DNA of 45,442 nucleotides from Phlebiopsis flavidoalba (Eukaryota; Basidiomycota; Agaricomycetes; Polyporales; Phanerochaetaceae). The stretch covers positions 1 through 45,442 of the forward strand of contig JAOCPU010000103.1 of the NCBI GenBank assembly GCA_035772785.1, in the 5' to 3' direction. Under the pieces are notes generated by a model. It was not told the DNA's origin. It did not search any database and saw only the letters and a list, made by a program, of their open reading frames with translations. A program made the translations under genes and the position numbers. Of this stretch, positions 1 to 12,245 are shown in pieces; the first letter of the stretch is position 1; every line of letters starts with the position of its first letter.

Positions 1-947
1 GAGCCCGAGTTCCGCACCGCTGCGCTCAGGCGCCATGTGTTCCCAGCTCGGCCAGCAGGGTTTCCAGAGTCGCCGTGAGCGCGGACGGTCTCACATGAGG
101 GTAAGTTGCGCGTGTGAGCGACCTATCGATGCTGACACGGGACCATGCTAGGATGCTGTGCTGTGGCGCGGACCAGCTGTGGGGAGATGGCAGGTGCAGG
201 CTCGTTCAAGACACGGCTCTGGCGGTGTCATCTGGAGTGGACCCCAGACGCGGCGCGGCGTGCAGGGGTGCGAAGTGTGCGAGTGTTGCTCGGGGAGAGC
301 CAAAATGCGCCATGGAGGATTTTACGAAATGTATCTGGCGGGCCGCTGACTGCGATAAGTACCCCAACGTAGTTGATAATAATTGTCATGGGCAGATGAC
401 GAGTGGGAAAGGGACTGCAGATGACCCGAGTGAGGCGCGCGCGCTGATTGGCTGCCAGATTGAGCTGCTGTAGAACAGGCGCCCTGGGACAACTCAGGAG
501 TTGCCTCGTCCACAATTGGCCCGCATCGACATCGCTGAAGCACGGATGGCGCACGGCTGCCTGTCTCGCTTGTTCTCTCTCGTGACCACCACCACCAACC
601 CAGACATACCACCATCATCCCCCCATCGCCGTCTGACCCCACGGCGATCCGCCGCCCGTCCCGCCCCGACATGTATCGTTCGCACCACACACACTCAGGG
701 CTGCAGGTTCTCGGGCGCAGCAGCCCCCTCGCTCGCTACGCGGTTCAAGACTGCGGGCCGTGGCGGGAGCAGGCGTATTATCCCGTCCCACTGGGATCAG
801 CCAGCGCAGAGCACAAGTGCGTCGCCCTTCTTTCTCAAGCCCCATTTGATGCCCGCGCTTTGTGCAATATTACTGCCATATACGCGTACGCCCCGCGTCG
901 GGGCCGATTGGCGCAAGTAATGTGCTGCTGCTGACTCCGATTCGACC
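1..947. other. 5' flank of MOCS1, no gene recognised
   Basis: No reading frame here has recognisable protein features. An inverted CCAAT box (ATTGG at 447-451) could belong to the promoter of the MOCS1 gene. The sequence after about 540 in one frame is rich in Arg, Ser, Thr and Pro and could encode a mitochondrial presequence exon of MOCS1. I cannot place the true start codon. Confidence 0.35.
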
Positions 948-3459
948 AGGCACGGATCGCCCAGATTGATGCCGACCAAAGGGGGGTCTGTCGCACCGTT
1001 TCCTCGTCGGATCACGTTTCGCCCGCCAACACAACTATTTGCGGATATCGCTCCACCGAGCGCTGCAACCTTCGCTGTGCGTCGTTAGCAATCCAGGATC
1101 TGCACATGCGTCACATCGCTGCGTCCGCGCTGCTCACGCCTGATGGTCGCCACGGCCAGGTTTCTATGCATGCCGTCCCGAGGGGCATCGAGCTCTCGCC
1201 CGCGGGCCCACCTACTCACGGCGAGGAAGTCCGTGCACCGGTCGTCGAGCTGCGGGGCTCTTTGTACGGAACGGCGTTACCAAGATCAGGCTCACGGGCG
1301 GCGAGTGCAGCACTGGACGTCCGCAGGGGCCTCCGTCGACATCGTCGGTTGACCCAGTCCCTCGCTGTGCCCTGTCCGTCCGCCGCGGACCCCCACGCTG
1401 ACGGCATGCAACATTCGCGCGCGCTATAATGAAGTTTAAGCTCGCCTGCACCGCCTATTTTCCTCTGCGGGCTGCGCGCACCTTCACGGGCCCGACGTCG
1501 ATCGAAATCACTGAGAACGGCATCGCCTCCTGCACCGGAAGCTGATTCTTGGACTCATCGCAAACGGGCTCAACCACACCTTAACCCTAAGGTTAGCGCG
1601 TGTGCTTCGCGCCGACGCATGCGCGTCCCGGATGCCCGCGCGCTCTGTTGTGGGCTCATCGCTTTCTGCCTCCAGCTTTGACACAGCTCCGACACTGTTC
1701 ATGTTGCCAGATCATAGACCAGACGTCCGGGCCACAGAAGCCGTTGCTGCGTGCCCTGGACAAGGCCGAGCTGGCATCATCGCTTCAGGATCGCTCGGTA
1801 AAGCTGAACTGTTGTCGTAATCAAAGGGTACTGAACGACCAGCGAGGGTCGCGCTTGACTTTTGTTCGAAATGTAACAATGGACAAGCCTCTGTCTGTCC
1901 TCGCTTTATAGAGATTCATGCCCTTTACAACGGTATTCGATAAGCCTCCCTGTTCCGAATTACTGAGTCCGCGCGAGAAACTAGTAAGCTGATGACAGGC
2001 AAACAAATGCCCGGACGTAAGGCCAAGATGCTCCCTCCTCGGAGCTGCTGTCGCGAATACAAACAGGTATCCTACGGTGACTAACGGCGTCGGACGAGCA
2101 CAACGACACCGCCCGCAATTACATCATCCCAGGACACCGCGGAGGCATCGGCTCTTCATCAGCAGTCCACTGTCAGACCACTTTTGCGGGAGCTGCAACC
2201 GCCTGCGGCTGACAGCCGACGGGCAGATACAAGGTGCGCATTGCACAGTGCGGGTGCAGCACATCCCGGCTGATCGTCCCTGGCGCGCGCGCAAGCGCAG
2301 GTGTGCCTCTTCGACCCAAGGAGATCTCGCTGCGCGACGCGATGCGGCGCGGCGCGCCCGACGGCGAGCTGCTCGCCACGATCGGCGCGCCGCGGTGCAC
2401 GGCAAGAAGGAGAAGCACGCGGGCATGGAGGACATCGACACCGTCACACGAACCGGCCCATGATCCTCATTGGCGGTTGAGTACCCACCCCCATAGTCCG
2501 TTCCGCGGCCCCTGCTGTTCGCGCGTGCTCATGCCCTCCCCTTTCCGCCGGCAGGACCCCCGCGGCGCGCGCAGGCTGGTTCCCGGGCCCTGCTCGCTGC
2601 TACACACCCCGATTCACGCATCAGCTCCGTCATAAACACACATCGGCCGCGCCTCCCACGGCTGACGCACATCGACGCGGCCGGCCGTGCCCCGCAATGG
2701 TCGACGTATCCCCAAAGACACCTACCGTACGCACAGCGCGACTGCCGCAGGCCGGATCTACCTCCCACGCGTCGCGTACGACCTCCTCTCGTAAGAGTCC
2801 CCTTCTCCCCCTTCTCCTCCCTCAAATGCACCAACGCAAGAAGGGTCAGGAGAGCTGGAGAAGGCAAAGCGCAAAGCGCGCGCCAAGGGCGACGTGCTCG
2901 CGGTCCGCACATCTGGCGGCCATCATGGCGAGCAAGCGCACCGCCGAGCTCGTGCCCCTCTCTGCCATCCGCTCGCGCTCTCGCACGTGCACGTCGAAAG
3001 TCGGTGCGTCTGTACCCTGAGGAAACGCGCTCCGCGCCGCGCGGGGCCTCCGCTCGCGCGCCAGGCGCCCAGGCGCCCAACAATACTGGGGAGGCGCGCT
3101 TGCAGGAGACGCACTTGCAGCAGACGCACTTGCAGGAGACGCGAGAGGGAGAGGCGCGCTCAGAGGAGGCGCGCGAGGGGAAACGGGGCTGCGGGCATGG
3201 GCGCAGGGGAGCAGGAGGCGCAGACGGCATCGGAGGATGTGGTGCTGACGTGGGCGTGCGCTGCGTGGCGAGCGTGACGTGCGAGGGCAAGACCGGGGTA
3301 GAGATGGAGGCGCTCACGGCGGTGTCCGTCGGGCTGCTCACGGTCTGGGACATGCTCAAGGCCGTCGCGGGGCGCGAGATGGTCATGGGCGAGATCGCAG
3401 TCGTCGAAAAGACCGGGGGCAAGAGCGGGGACTTTGTTCGTCGGGACATTACTGTGTAG
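948..3459 (+). CDS. MOCS1: MOCS1-type molybdenum cofactor protein (MoaA module followed by MoaC module), frame-disrupted, 5' end not placed
   Basis: The first step of molybdenum cofactor synthesis turns GTP into cyclic pyranopterin monophosphate. The MoaA module is the radical SAM GTP 3',8-cyclase and the MoaC module the cPMP synthase; in eukaryotes both act in mitochondria. Visible in order: [10 protein letters not shown], then TERCNLRC (CNLRC at 1064-1078), an intron at about 1077-1159, and (F)YCMPSRGIEL, giving the CX3CX2C cluster motif. Further on are [50 protein letters not shown] (2179-2223, second 4Fe-4S site), [15 protein letters not shown] and NRPMILIGG with a stop at 2478-2480. The MoaC module starts near 2660 ([10 protein letters not shown]) and continues with [49 protein letters not shown], the catalytic-type DMLKA and GEI..VEK. 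Frames shift many times, mostly by single bases. The 5' limit used is a possible acceptor (CCAG) near 947. Identity is secure; exact exons are not. Confidence 0.9.
3100..3144 (+). repeat. Three 15-bp tandem units inside the MoaC module of MOCS1
   Basis: Units TTGCAGGAGACGCAC, TTGCAGCAGACGCAC and TTGCAGGAGACGCGA follow one another exactly. They lie in an Arg/Glu/Gly-rich stretch (about 3010-3250) between the conserved LSHVHVE and the GVEMEALTA segments. The period of five codons encodes LQETH-type repeats, so the array keeps frame when it expands. Confidence 0.75.
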
Positions 3460-3805
3460 CGGAGCGTGGAATAATATAATAGATATAGCGTGTTTCGGGC
3501 GCAGTAGTGCGATTATGTACAGGTGCGAAGGTGAGGTAGGACAACGAGACTACTAGGAGTGTCTACAGCTGGTGTGGTACAAAAATAAGTAGTTCCGGGA
3601 TACCGATGAGATGATAGACCGAGCTAGCAATGATGGATACAATAAATATCTAAAGATACACAGTTTTGGATGAACGGTGCTGAAACATGATGCAGAACGT
3701 CGCAGTGAAAAAAAGATTAAAGTAAAAGACACTCAGCGGGGAGAAGCCAGAGAGAGGGGTGGGGAGGGGCCGCGGAGGTGTGGAGGCCGTGTGTGGATGT
3801 TTCGT
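3460..3805. other. Convergent 3' region between MOCS1 and the acetyltransferase gene
   Basis: This AT-richer stretch holds no reading frame. It contains AATAATATAATA (about 3469) and AATAAATATC (about 3641), which would serve as polyadenylation signals for MOCS1. The two genes end facing each other. Confidence 0.5.
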
Positions 3806-5025
3806 TCACCAGTGGCCTCTTGACGAGCCCCACGAACCCAAGCTCGAGCGCGTCCTCGACGCCCCTCGACCTTCTCGTCACCACACAGCCCGACGAACCC
3901 GACGCGGTGGTACACACCTTCTGCGTTTCGCTGTTTCTGGTGGCCGACGTACAACACCACCCTTTCCTTTCCGCAGCTGAGCAGGGCTGTGACGCGTCCA
4001 TCAGCCAAGATCCGCGGCGAGCGCAAAAAGCGGGAAAAGGGACGTACTGCATTGATACGCTACGGTATGACATCTGCCGCAACGAGCAGCTCGGCGCACT
4101 GTCCCAGCGTAGGACCGCGCCGCCGCCCAGCGCGCGCGGGTCGTGTACACCTTCGTGATCGCGGACACGCGTTGCTGGAGCGCGTCGCGGCGCAGATTGT
4201 GGTTATGGCGTCGCCGAGGGCGTACACCCAGATGTCCGCCCTTGGCGATGAGCTCCTCGGCCTCGATACGGGCGCGCGGTAGCGACAAGGGGAAGAAGAC
4301 CTGCAATGTTGTTAGTAGTTAGAAGTGGGAGATGGAGGGGAAGAAGGGACGTACGCTGTCGTCAGCAAACTCTTTGCAGAGCTGGGCGACCTGCTCGAGG
4401 TCGGCGGGCTGCGCGCGGCGGAGCTCGTGGCCTGCAGGGAGCGGCGCACTCGCAGGGCGCAGGGAGCGAGAGGGGTGGCAAACGAAAAGTGGGCGGCGTA
4501 GAACGGCGTGGGTTCAATGGCAAACCCGGTGAGCTTTGCCCAGTGCTGGCGCGAACGGCGCGACGAGGGACGTCATGCCGAAGACGGAGAAGACGCGCTC
4601 GGGGGGCACGCACTGGCGCAGGTGCGCGCAGAGGTCGGTGATGCGGGGGGCTGCGTCCACGCGGGGGTCTGCTCGTGCGCCCGCTTGGGGCTCCCAGAGG
4701 AAGATGGGGTAACTGCGCCGAGCGTCCAGTCGACGCAGGCGAGGACGAGGTCGAGCGTGGGCGTGCCGGTCGCGTCGGTCCACACAGAGCGTGAGCCAGA
4801 AACGCGAACGAAGAAACGCAGACCACACGTCGAGGTGCGGCGCGCGGCGCGAAGGACGACGCGTCCGCGAGGGGGCGCGCGCTGCACTCGGGCTGTGGTT
4901 GTGGCTGGCGGAGGGGCCCTCGCGCTTGAGGGCGTGTGCGAGGACGATGTTCGCCGAGGCCTCGTGACGCATGAGCGTCTCCGTGCAACGGCGAGAAAGT
5001 CGCTCAGCAGAGTCGTGCTGCATTA
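3806..5025 (-). CDS. GNAT-family N-acetyltransferase domain protein, frame-disrupted
   Basis: GNAT enzymes transfer an acetyl group from acetyl-CoA to an amine; the substrate cannot be told here. On the minus strand the protein reads, across frames: LMRHEASANIVLAHALKREG near the N-terminus, YPIFLWEP, RITDLCAHLRQCVPPERVFS, FPLSLPRARIEAEELI, then the acetyl-CoA binding region SAITKVYTT followed by a loop resembling PxxRGRG, VVLYVGHQ, VYHRVGFVGL and DALELGF. The run from KVY to YHRVGFVGL is the classical motif A/B core of GNAT folds, and the family ends soon after with a GHW-type tail; the matching stop is the complement of 3806-3808. At least four single-base frame breaks occur. The start is uncertain: an ATG at 5021-5023 opens one frame, but a fungal N-terminus could begin slightly upstream. 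It converges with MOCS1. Confidence 0.75.
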
Positions 5026-6392
5026 TGACTGTCGCGGTGCGGGGGGGCGGCGGTTCGACCAGGCATATTAGGAGGATCTGGGCAATGGGTCAGAGGAGAT
5101 GCGAGGAAAACGGAGTTGGCTGATCGTCCTCACCGATTAATAAAGAATGAGTTAGGATGTGCAGTGGGACACAAGTCGAATGCGAAAGTACTGGGATGAT
5201 ACAGAAGACCTGGATGCTTTATATGTTCGATGAGCAAAGGACGTGCACAGCATCCGACGTGACTAATTTAAAGAGGGCGGATGTGACTTGTGAAATAATT
5301 GCGGGAGGGGTCCTGGTGTTGCCAGGGTAGGCAAGGGGCTGGTAACGTTAGGCGTGCAGGGACGCTGAACTGTTACCGAGCACTGGCTGGCAAGCTTAAC
5401 GTTACATCATGTACGATCCGGTGTGAACCCACCGGATTAAGGAGATACATATGTTGCGTTGATGGTGTGTTGCAACATATGGGCCCTGACTCACCGCCGA
5501 TGAACGCCCCGCGAGCGCGGCGCTGGAGAGCCTCTGTGTTTCTTTCGATGCCGCAATAGGAGATTGGGGCCGCGGCATCCATAACGATAGCATGGATTCA
5601 AATGAGGGCAATAAGTGATGCACAGTTTGCTGCCATCTGCAACAAGAAAGATCCATGGAGAGAGACTTGTGGCTAGGATTAGCAGCAATTGTGCGCACAA
5701 ATACAGAGCGGGGCCTGTCTGCAGTCCCGCTGGACGCGGGCCACGTCGAAGACGGCGATCTTGGCTTGGCATATGGCCACGGTAGTGCGAGCACTGCATG
5801 ATCTGGGCGAGGGGCAAGATGCGATGAGACCCAAGTGGCATTTTGTCTGCCAGGGTGACGACCACCAATAAGATTGCTGAGCCTGAGGAGGGACGCAGGG
5901 AGTGAGGGAGAGTCCGAGTCTGAGATTCTGATTTGAGCGCTAGACGCCAACGTTTCCCGGAAAGGCAACCTCCAGAGAATAAACGCGAGACTGGGTCGGA
6001 TTGTCATGCGCCACATATCGCAAGCTCCCGGCAGACTACCCCCCCCCCTCCCATCACGAACAGTTGTTCTGATCGGCGTCGACGGGAAGTCCAGTCAACG
6101 ATGCGAGTAATCAAAACGAGTTCATTACCGGGCCTACTTCCAAGTGGAGGTATTATTTTCTTTTCCCCTTTTTTCCATCGAACCCCCAACGTTTCAAAAA
6201 AGTTCATCTGCCTAGCCGCCACGCATCTCTCAGACTCATGCGCGTTCAAACGTCGAGATCACCTGTAGCAACGCCAACTCTATGCCAACTCTTTTCCTGT
6301 CTCCCTGAGGGTAAGGGGGCATTCCGTGTTATTCGCACGCGTAGGTGTCCGGGCGACTAGGAAAACCGTCCTTCCCCCGGTCGGTCCTCCTC
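5026..6392. other. Intergenic region without recognised genes
   Basis: Several minus-strand frames are open for 100-200 codons between 5400 and 6016, but none shows a domain or a family-like segment that I recognise, and overlapping frames are equally open. A C-run lies at about 6041. I see nothing I can call a gene. Confidence 0.5.
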
Positions 6393-6578
6393 CTACAAAA
6401 CGCAGCGCGTGTCGCCTGGTCTGTCGCTGCAAAACTCTTCTGGCCCGTCGCACATGGCGTCGAAGCTTGGCCCATAACACTGATATCTCGTAATGCCGCA
6501 TTCTCTCGCCAGACCCAGTGAGCTCGCCTCCCAGTGACCGTCCAGTCCCCCTTGACACCCGTCCGCAGGGTCTGACAT
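6393..6578 (-). CDS. Possible exon of a small cysteine-rich protein (tentative)
   Basis: A minus-strand frame of 61 codons starts with ATG and ends with TAG. It contains six cysteines in a compact, acidic context (pieces such as ARECGITRYQCYG and MCDGPEEFCSDRPGD). The spacing would suit a disulphide-rich secreted domain or the last exon of one. There is no signal peptide in this piece, and I know no family that it matches. It could equally be chance in GC-rich DNA. Confidence 0.25.
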   Translation of the reverse strand: MSDPADGCQGGLDGHWEASSLGLARECGITRYQCYGPSFDAMCDGPEEFCSDRPGDTRCVL

Positions 6579-9500
6579 CGCTATCCATCACGCTCTCAGG
6601 GCAGACGCAGTAACAAGTGCACTCGGTCTCTTTGACCTTTGTCGCTCGGACACCTGTTCACACGGGATTCCTAAAAATCCCCGGTTTATCACATGGCGGG
6701 CACTAGTGCACGGAAAATTATGTACAGTCAACCGCGGCGGCACTTTAAAAACGGAGTATACTGGCCAGGTCGCATTTCCACGCACGCATACCGCTCCCCG
6801 CCGGCATCAGTCCCTGCAAGTCATATCACGAGCTGCACTGCGCGAAGAGGGGCCAGATGAAAGCAAACTGCCCAGAGAAAGAAAAAAGTATATTCGGACT
6901 GTACCAGCTACAAAAGCAACCGTGCCCACGCCACCGCCGGATCTGCATCAATTAAGCTCGTTATTCATCCCGATTATGGCCCCGCCGCCTCGCCTAACGC
7001 GCCTCCTAACGTGATCGCGCCGGCGGCATCCCCTGCGACCGCCTCTTCCACTTTTGCAAGCATCCCCAGCAGCGCGCTCCTCGTTCAGGCGGCGGCCCGA
7101 CCGAGCTTGCGAGGCCCGACTCGCCAAGCATTGTCGTAGGCACCATTTGCGGATCCGCTTGCTCGGCGAGCTGAAGGTGAATACGACCCTCCGTAGGGTT
7201 GCGTTGCGCAGTGGCGCAGGGGTTCGCGTGCGGGATGTGCTCTGGTACTCTATACTTCCGGCCGGGCATTGCTGACTGTCCCAGCGGGAAAACACCGCTC
7301 GCAGTAAGGTCATGCGAGTTCCGAGTAGGTAGCATGTGTAAGGCCCCGCACACGGGATCGTGTCCGTGGGGGGCACGCGGCGCGAGGGTTTGGGTGAAGG
7401 CGGTCATAGATGCACTATTCGACGAGGCGGGCGGCCGGCGAGTTCGTGTGCGCGTCGCAGTTTCGCATTTGGGGACGGGATGTAAGGCGCGCGCGGAAGA
7501 GCCTCGGCGCGCGAGGTTGAAGGGCGGACTAGCGGTCTCCGTCGACGGAGAACGGCGCGCGTAGGGCTCCGTTGGGACCTGGCGCACATGATCCCAGCGC
7601 GTCGGTCGGCATGGCCGCGTGTCGTCGCGCGAGTCTCGGGCGGGGGCGGCGGTACAACTGCTTACTCCGCCGATCGAAGGAAATAACTCAGCTTGAAGAC
7701 TGTCGTCAGTGGGGATCAGGTGCCTGTGAGGCAATTGGCGGCAGTTCTTGGCGCGCGTTGTATCATTAAACGGGTCTGATACTCTGGGGCCGGTGCTCAG
7801 GCGCAGACACTGCCAGAGTATGGGGCGCGACTTCTACCGATCAGGCTTCGCCTACATGCTCTCAGTGCATACCCAGAGGCTGGTCCAGTTGTCTCGACGA
7901 ACGTTGTCGTGGTCGCAAGCCCCATAGGGACGAGAGCGTCGCGGACTCCGGCGTTGTTTTATCACCACGCAGCGGCGTCGAGAATCGGCGTGGGTGGCGT
8001 TTGGTTTGCCACGCAGCCGTCGTCGCACATACCACGGACACAGAGTCTTGTCGTGGAGGGATATCAACTGGCGCCCTTCGACCGGACACGTCCTTGCACC
8101 GCCAGGGGGAGCATAATCTCGAGTGTCAGCGGTCGGCTAGCCGTGCGCAGGCACACGGCTACGTACCTGAACGTCAAGCATTTTTGGGTGGGGCACGAAA
8201 ACACAGTGCCGATGGTAACACTCGCCGCTAGATGTTCAGCGAGGGGGCCCAGTGCGGCACCTGTCAGTCAGCAGCCTAAATCACTGGGACTAGCGTGACT
8301 GACTTGCCTAACAATCTCTATCGCGCGCTGTTCGTTAAGCCGTCTGAGGAATCGGCTTCTCATTCCGTCCATGGTCGGCGTCTCGAGCAGGTGACCGTCT
8401 AGGCTGCAGCTACAGATCGCGCGGGGACCAGGAATCCTTTAACGGCGCATACAGGCCCGCGTTGTGGGATCGCGGGGCGGTGGATGGCGCTGTCGCACGA
8501 ACGCTAAATCAATATTAAAAATCAGCCACTGGCTTAAGGGCTGCTTGGCCTACTGCCGCTGATCGAACGCGGCCGTGTTGCGACTAATAGGGATTATACT
8601 GCCAGAGTTAAGGTTTAGACATGATTCAAATAAGGTACGTACGATGGCATCCGCACAATGTGGCTCCGTGACGCACACGGTATGCCGGATCGTGCCTCGG
8701 CCAGTGCACCGATCTCTAGGCGCGCTCTCTTGAGCGGGCTCTCGCCTCCCACTGCTCCCCCCGTCTGTCTAAATCTGCCAGAAGAGTTCGGCCGGGCATC
8801 AAGAGTTTTAGCGCTTTAATGGCAACACGCCTTCGGAAATGAGACCGCGAAGATCAGAAAAGCGCCCCTGTTGGCGCCAATAATAAGTGTACCGCGCAAA
8901 CATTGAGATTGTGAAGGGGTTTAGGCGTAGTGCAGGTTGGGCGCCCGTATATGTCTTGTTAGTTTCGTCTCTATCGACGTGCCAACAAAACGGTTAATGC
9001 CGTGCGGTGCTACGACGACACAATAAACAAATACAAGGCTGGACGGCGACAGAACCGTAGGCACGCCCTCGTCTTAGACGGATATCCGCGCCGGCCCTCC
9101 ACCCCTCAGAGCACCGCTCCGGCCCTTGCGCAAATGTGATACACACCGGCAAACGCGCATCCCGCGTCGCCTGGTCCGGTACGGCCCACGCAATGTTCAC
9201 CCCGTCGCGTGTCCTGTGCCGCGCGACGAGGTATGTGGTCCTTGACGGCGACACAAGGCAGGCATAGCAGGGCGGGCCGACGACACTCCGACCCGATGCG
9301 CGCGAAGTGCGGCGTCGAGCTCCCGCGTCGCGCGAGCGTCGCCAAAGAACACCTCGTGAAGGCGTCGCGAGAAACGACGCCTGCGCGCGAAACCTAGCTC
9401 GCGGCATAGGCAGAACGCACGCGCAGTGACCACTCGAGACGTGACGACTTGTTAACAATGCTCGCGCGCCGCATCGTACATGGCGCAACGAAGACGCCGT

Positions 9501-12095
9501 CGCGATCGCCGTCCTGCCGCAGACAGACTCGTCCAGCGTCTCATAGCGCGCCGCGTGCACGCTGCAGGAAAAAAGACGGTCTTCGGTCACAGCCGTCGAA
9601 GTAACTGTCGAGCACTTCGCGCGGGCGGCTATGCCGCCGCCGCGCGCAGCTGCACATTGCGTGTACGTGTTGGCCTAGACGCAGCCGGCGCGATCGGCGA
9701 TTTTTGCGGCGTGCGGATATTGTCTTCCACTCGAACTCGGCAGTTCGCAGTCTGTAGGGATCGTGTGTCGGTAGGTCGTTGTGGCAGTCTTGTGTGGCTT
9801 TTTTCTGGCTCTTTCTGGCCCGGGATGTCGCTCGTCTGCAGGCATCGCGAGAGAGATTGCGGTGCGATTTTGCGGGGAGTGGTTGGTAGTGCAAGTTAGC
9901 GTGTCGCCACGACTGTGGAGGTGTGGCGGGTCTGTTGGTATGCACAGAGGCGTTGCAGCAGAGGTGACGAAGCCTACCTTTAAAAGCGTCCTCTCGATCA
10001 GAACGGAGATTTGGGCTGATACCACATTTTGCTCCTCGTGTATGGCCGGATATCAGCAAAGGAGCCCACGCATGCCGAAGGCCTGCGTAAGACGTGCCGT
10101 CTGGGCTGGGCGAAAAACGAGGCGTGGCGTGGAAGTGAATCTCTCGCATCCGTACCCGTGTCGCGAGGGGGCTGCTCTCGCCGCAAACGCATGCTGAGTC
10201 GGTGGGGGGAAGCACGCGATCGTTCGCGCGATGGTCGAGAGTGCTGGCCTGCAAAGGCAGACGCTGCGAAGGAGTAGCTGGGCGTGTTAGCGCACCGGAG
10301 AGACAAACGGCACGGGAGCGTGCAATGAATGAGAGGACCGACCCGCGGACAGGCCATGGCAAGAGGTGAGAAAGGCTGATCATGGGCGTACATACCCTGG
10401 GCGCACCGGGGGCGTAGGGTGCGCATGCATGGGTGTGTGTATCTGCGACTGGTCTAACGGTGTGCCGGCGGCGGTGTTTATAATGCCTGAGCGAATACAT
10501 TGCACGGCACGTTCTCCCTTGACGCTCCCTCGGCCTCTGCACCGACTCACGCGCCCCCCAATATCCACAAACGGGCGCAGAAACACCTGGGTGATCTCCT
10601 CCTCTGGACGAGCCGTGCGCCCTGCAGCGGGGACAGACAACGCCCCTCGAGAGGGGCGGCAAAGGAGACGCAAATAAATAAAGCGGGACAGAGCAGATGA
10701 GAGCGTCTTGGGCGGAGGGCATGCACCACGCAGCCGGCAGGGTGGGAGGCACTCCGCTATGTATGTCTGGACGTTTAGTGTGGGGAGTCCTTGACCTTCT
10801 GATTATGGTCGTAAGAATCGATTCAGCGTGACGGGGGGGGGGCCCACGAGTTCTGTGCGGCGCTCGGGGGGGGGGTGGTGTGGAGGCGCGTTCTTGCAGG
10901 GGTCTTCCATATCTGACAGCAGGAGCCGTTCCCGTGAAAAGGCGCAGCCTAACACCAGCGACTTTGACGCGGGACCCACGGACGCAGTACCGCCCTGCCG
11001 CCCCACACAATCACCCTGCCTTCCTTTCCGATGTGCACCAGACGACTCGAGGCTCAGATCGTCCCGTCGGACGCGCTCCGGGGGAACGGCTGTCTTAATG
11101 ACTCTCGTGCTCACGTGAGTGCGACTAACGTGCGAAACCAGCTGCGGCATGGGTCCTAGTCACAATTTTGCCTTCAGCAAATCGCGAGTCCGGCAAAGTG
11201 AAGACAGTGTTCGCACCGGGCACCCACAGTTTCCGCCATCTATCGCCGGACGCGATACGAGGGTATGAGAAGATGACAAGAATCCTCGGGGCGCGTCCTG
11301 CACGTGCGGCGGGCGAGGCGGGATTCCTACAGTGTAGCTGATGGGCATTGCTGGGATATGGTAGGTCGTGGACATAGGTAGGGGCAGATAGGCAGACAAG
11401 GCAGCAGGGGGGGGGGCAAAATACGGTTCTCCCGGCGGTCGCGCGAATCCAAGTCGAGCCCCTCTGACGAAAGCATCTTCGTTACTTTGGGACGGTCACT
11501 ATAAACGCAAGCTGCCCAGCGTCACCCAGCGCGCACAACATAACATAACGTCTCCATGTCTGATATTCTTTGTCCATCACACTTTACTTGTGTCTTTCGG
11601 CGAAACTGCAATCACACGACTAGCGCGGCGAGCATGCATAGCGCACCGTGTGGGCAGCACGCAGTACGTAACCTAGCTTGTCACCGGGCCTGTCTCGCCA
11701 CAAGCTACGAAACGGCTTTCTGAACAACACACCAATTACGAACGTCCGCAATGCGATGAGAGGAATTGTGCTATACTCTCGCCCGGTGGGCTAATAGGTA
11801 GTAAAAAACCAGCAAGAGTACATCTTCACAAAAACAGCTCATTAGAGAGGATCCCTTACCGCAGCCGCTAAAGAGGGCGTAATCCTACTTGGTATATCAA
11901 CATGAAGCACAGTCGGGACAGCCTGGCTGTATCAGCCGGCGGTCGCCGAAGCGTGAAATAGATGATTGTCCGAAAATCAATGTCCACAGCTCGAAGCATG
12001 CAGGATGGGATGAAGGAGGAAGGTCAACAACTTAACAAGGTCCGCTTTTGACGCTGCCCAAGAAAGAGGTCGGGAGACCGGTGACGCAGATGCGC
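6579..12095. other. Long stretch with no recognisable gene
   Basis: I read both strands and found no domain, no convincing intron/exon series and no repeat family over about 5.5 kb. Many frames are open because GC content is high, including a 489-codon minus frame (9541-11010), but their compositions are dominated by Arg, Ser, Pro and Ala as expected for non-coding GC-rich DNA. Homopolymer G runs occur at about 10832, 10867 and 11407. The 7700-9000 and 11400-12000 parts have short frames and look non-coding. Confidence 0.5.
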
Positions 12096-12245
12096 TTACG
12101 ACTTGTAGCCGTAGCTGTTGCCGTACGAGTTCGAGTTCGAGCCGTACGAGCTCGCGGCGGTCTGGCAGAGGCGGCCATCGTTGCGCTCATCGACGACGAG
12201 CTGTTCGGAGAGGGTGCCGTAGTTCGAGCCGTTGAGCCGTAGTTC
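12096..12245 (-). CDS. C-terminal end of a Ser/Tyr/Gly/Asn-rich protein (fragment)
   Basis: On the minus strand the frame ending at the TAA complement of 12096-12098 reads GSNYGTLSEQ, LVVDERNDGRLCQ and then a low-complexity tail of SYGSNS and SYGNSYG type. The nucleotide sequence repeats GAGTTCGAGCCGTA-like units, which encode the SYGSN pattern. Tails of this type occur in fungal stress and RNA-associated proteins, including DDR48-like proteins, but no folded domain is visible. Upstream frames (12245-12660) are Arg/Pro/Thr-rich and I cannot join them with confidence. The start is not found. Confidence 0.4.
   Translation of the reverse strand, partial: ELRLNGSNYGTLSEQLVVDERNDGRLCQTAASSYGSNSNSYGNSYGYKS

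Noticed and set aside
938..952. TTCGACCAGGCA shared by 941-952 and 5055-5066, reminiscent of a tRNA T-loop
   Set aside because: No tRNA cloverleaf can be drawn around either copy; the match is short and probably chance.
1580..1596. TTAACCCTAAGGTTA resembles a CCCTAA telomere unit
   Set aside because: It is a single copy inside the MOCS1 gene, forms a small palindrome and has no tandem units; chance match.
9541..11010. 489-codon open frame on the minus strand, the longest in the window
   Set aside because: Arg/Pro/Ser/Cys-rich composition, no domain or family-like segment, and other frames are open in the same place as expected for GC-rich DNA.
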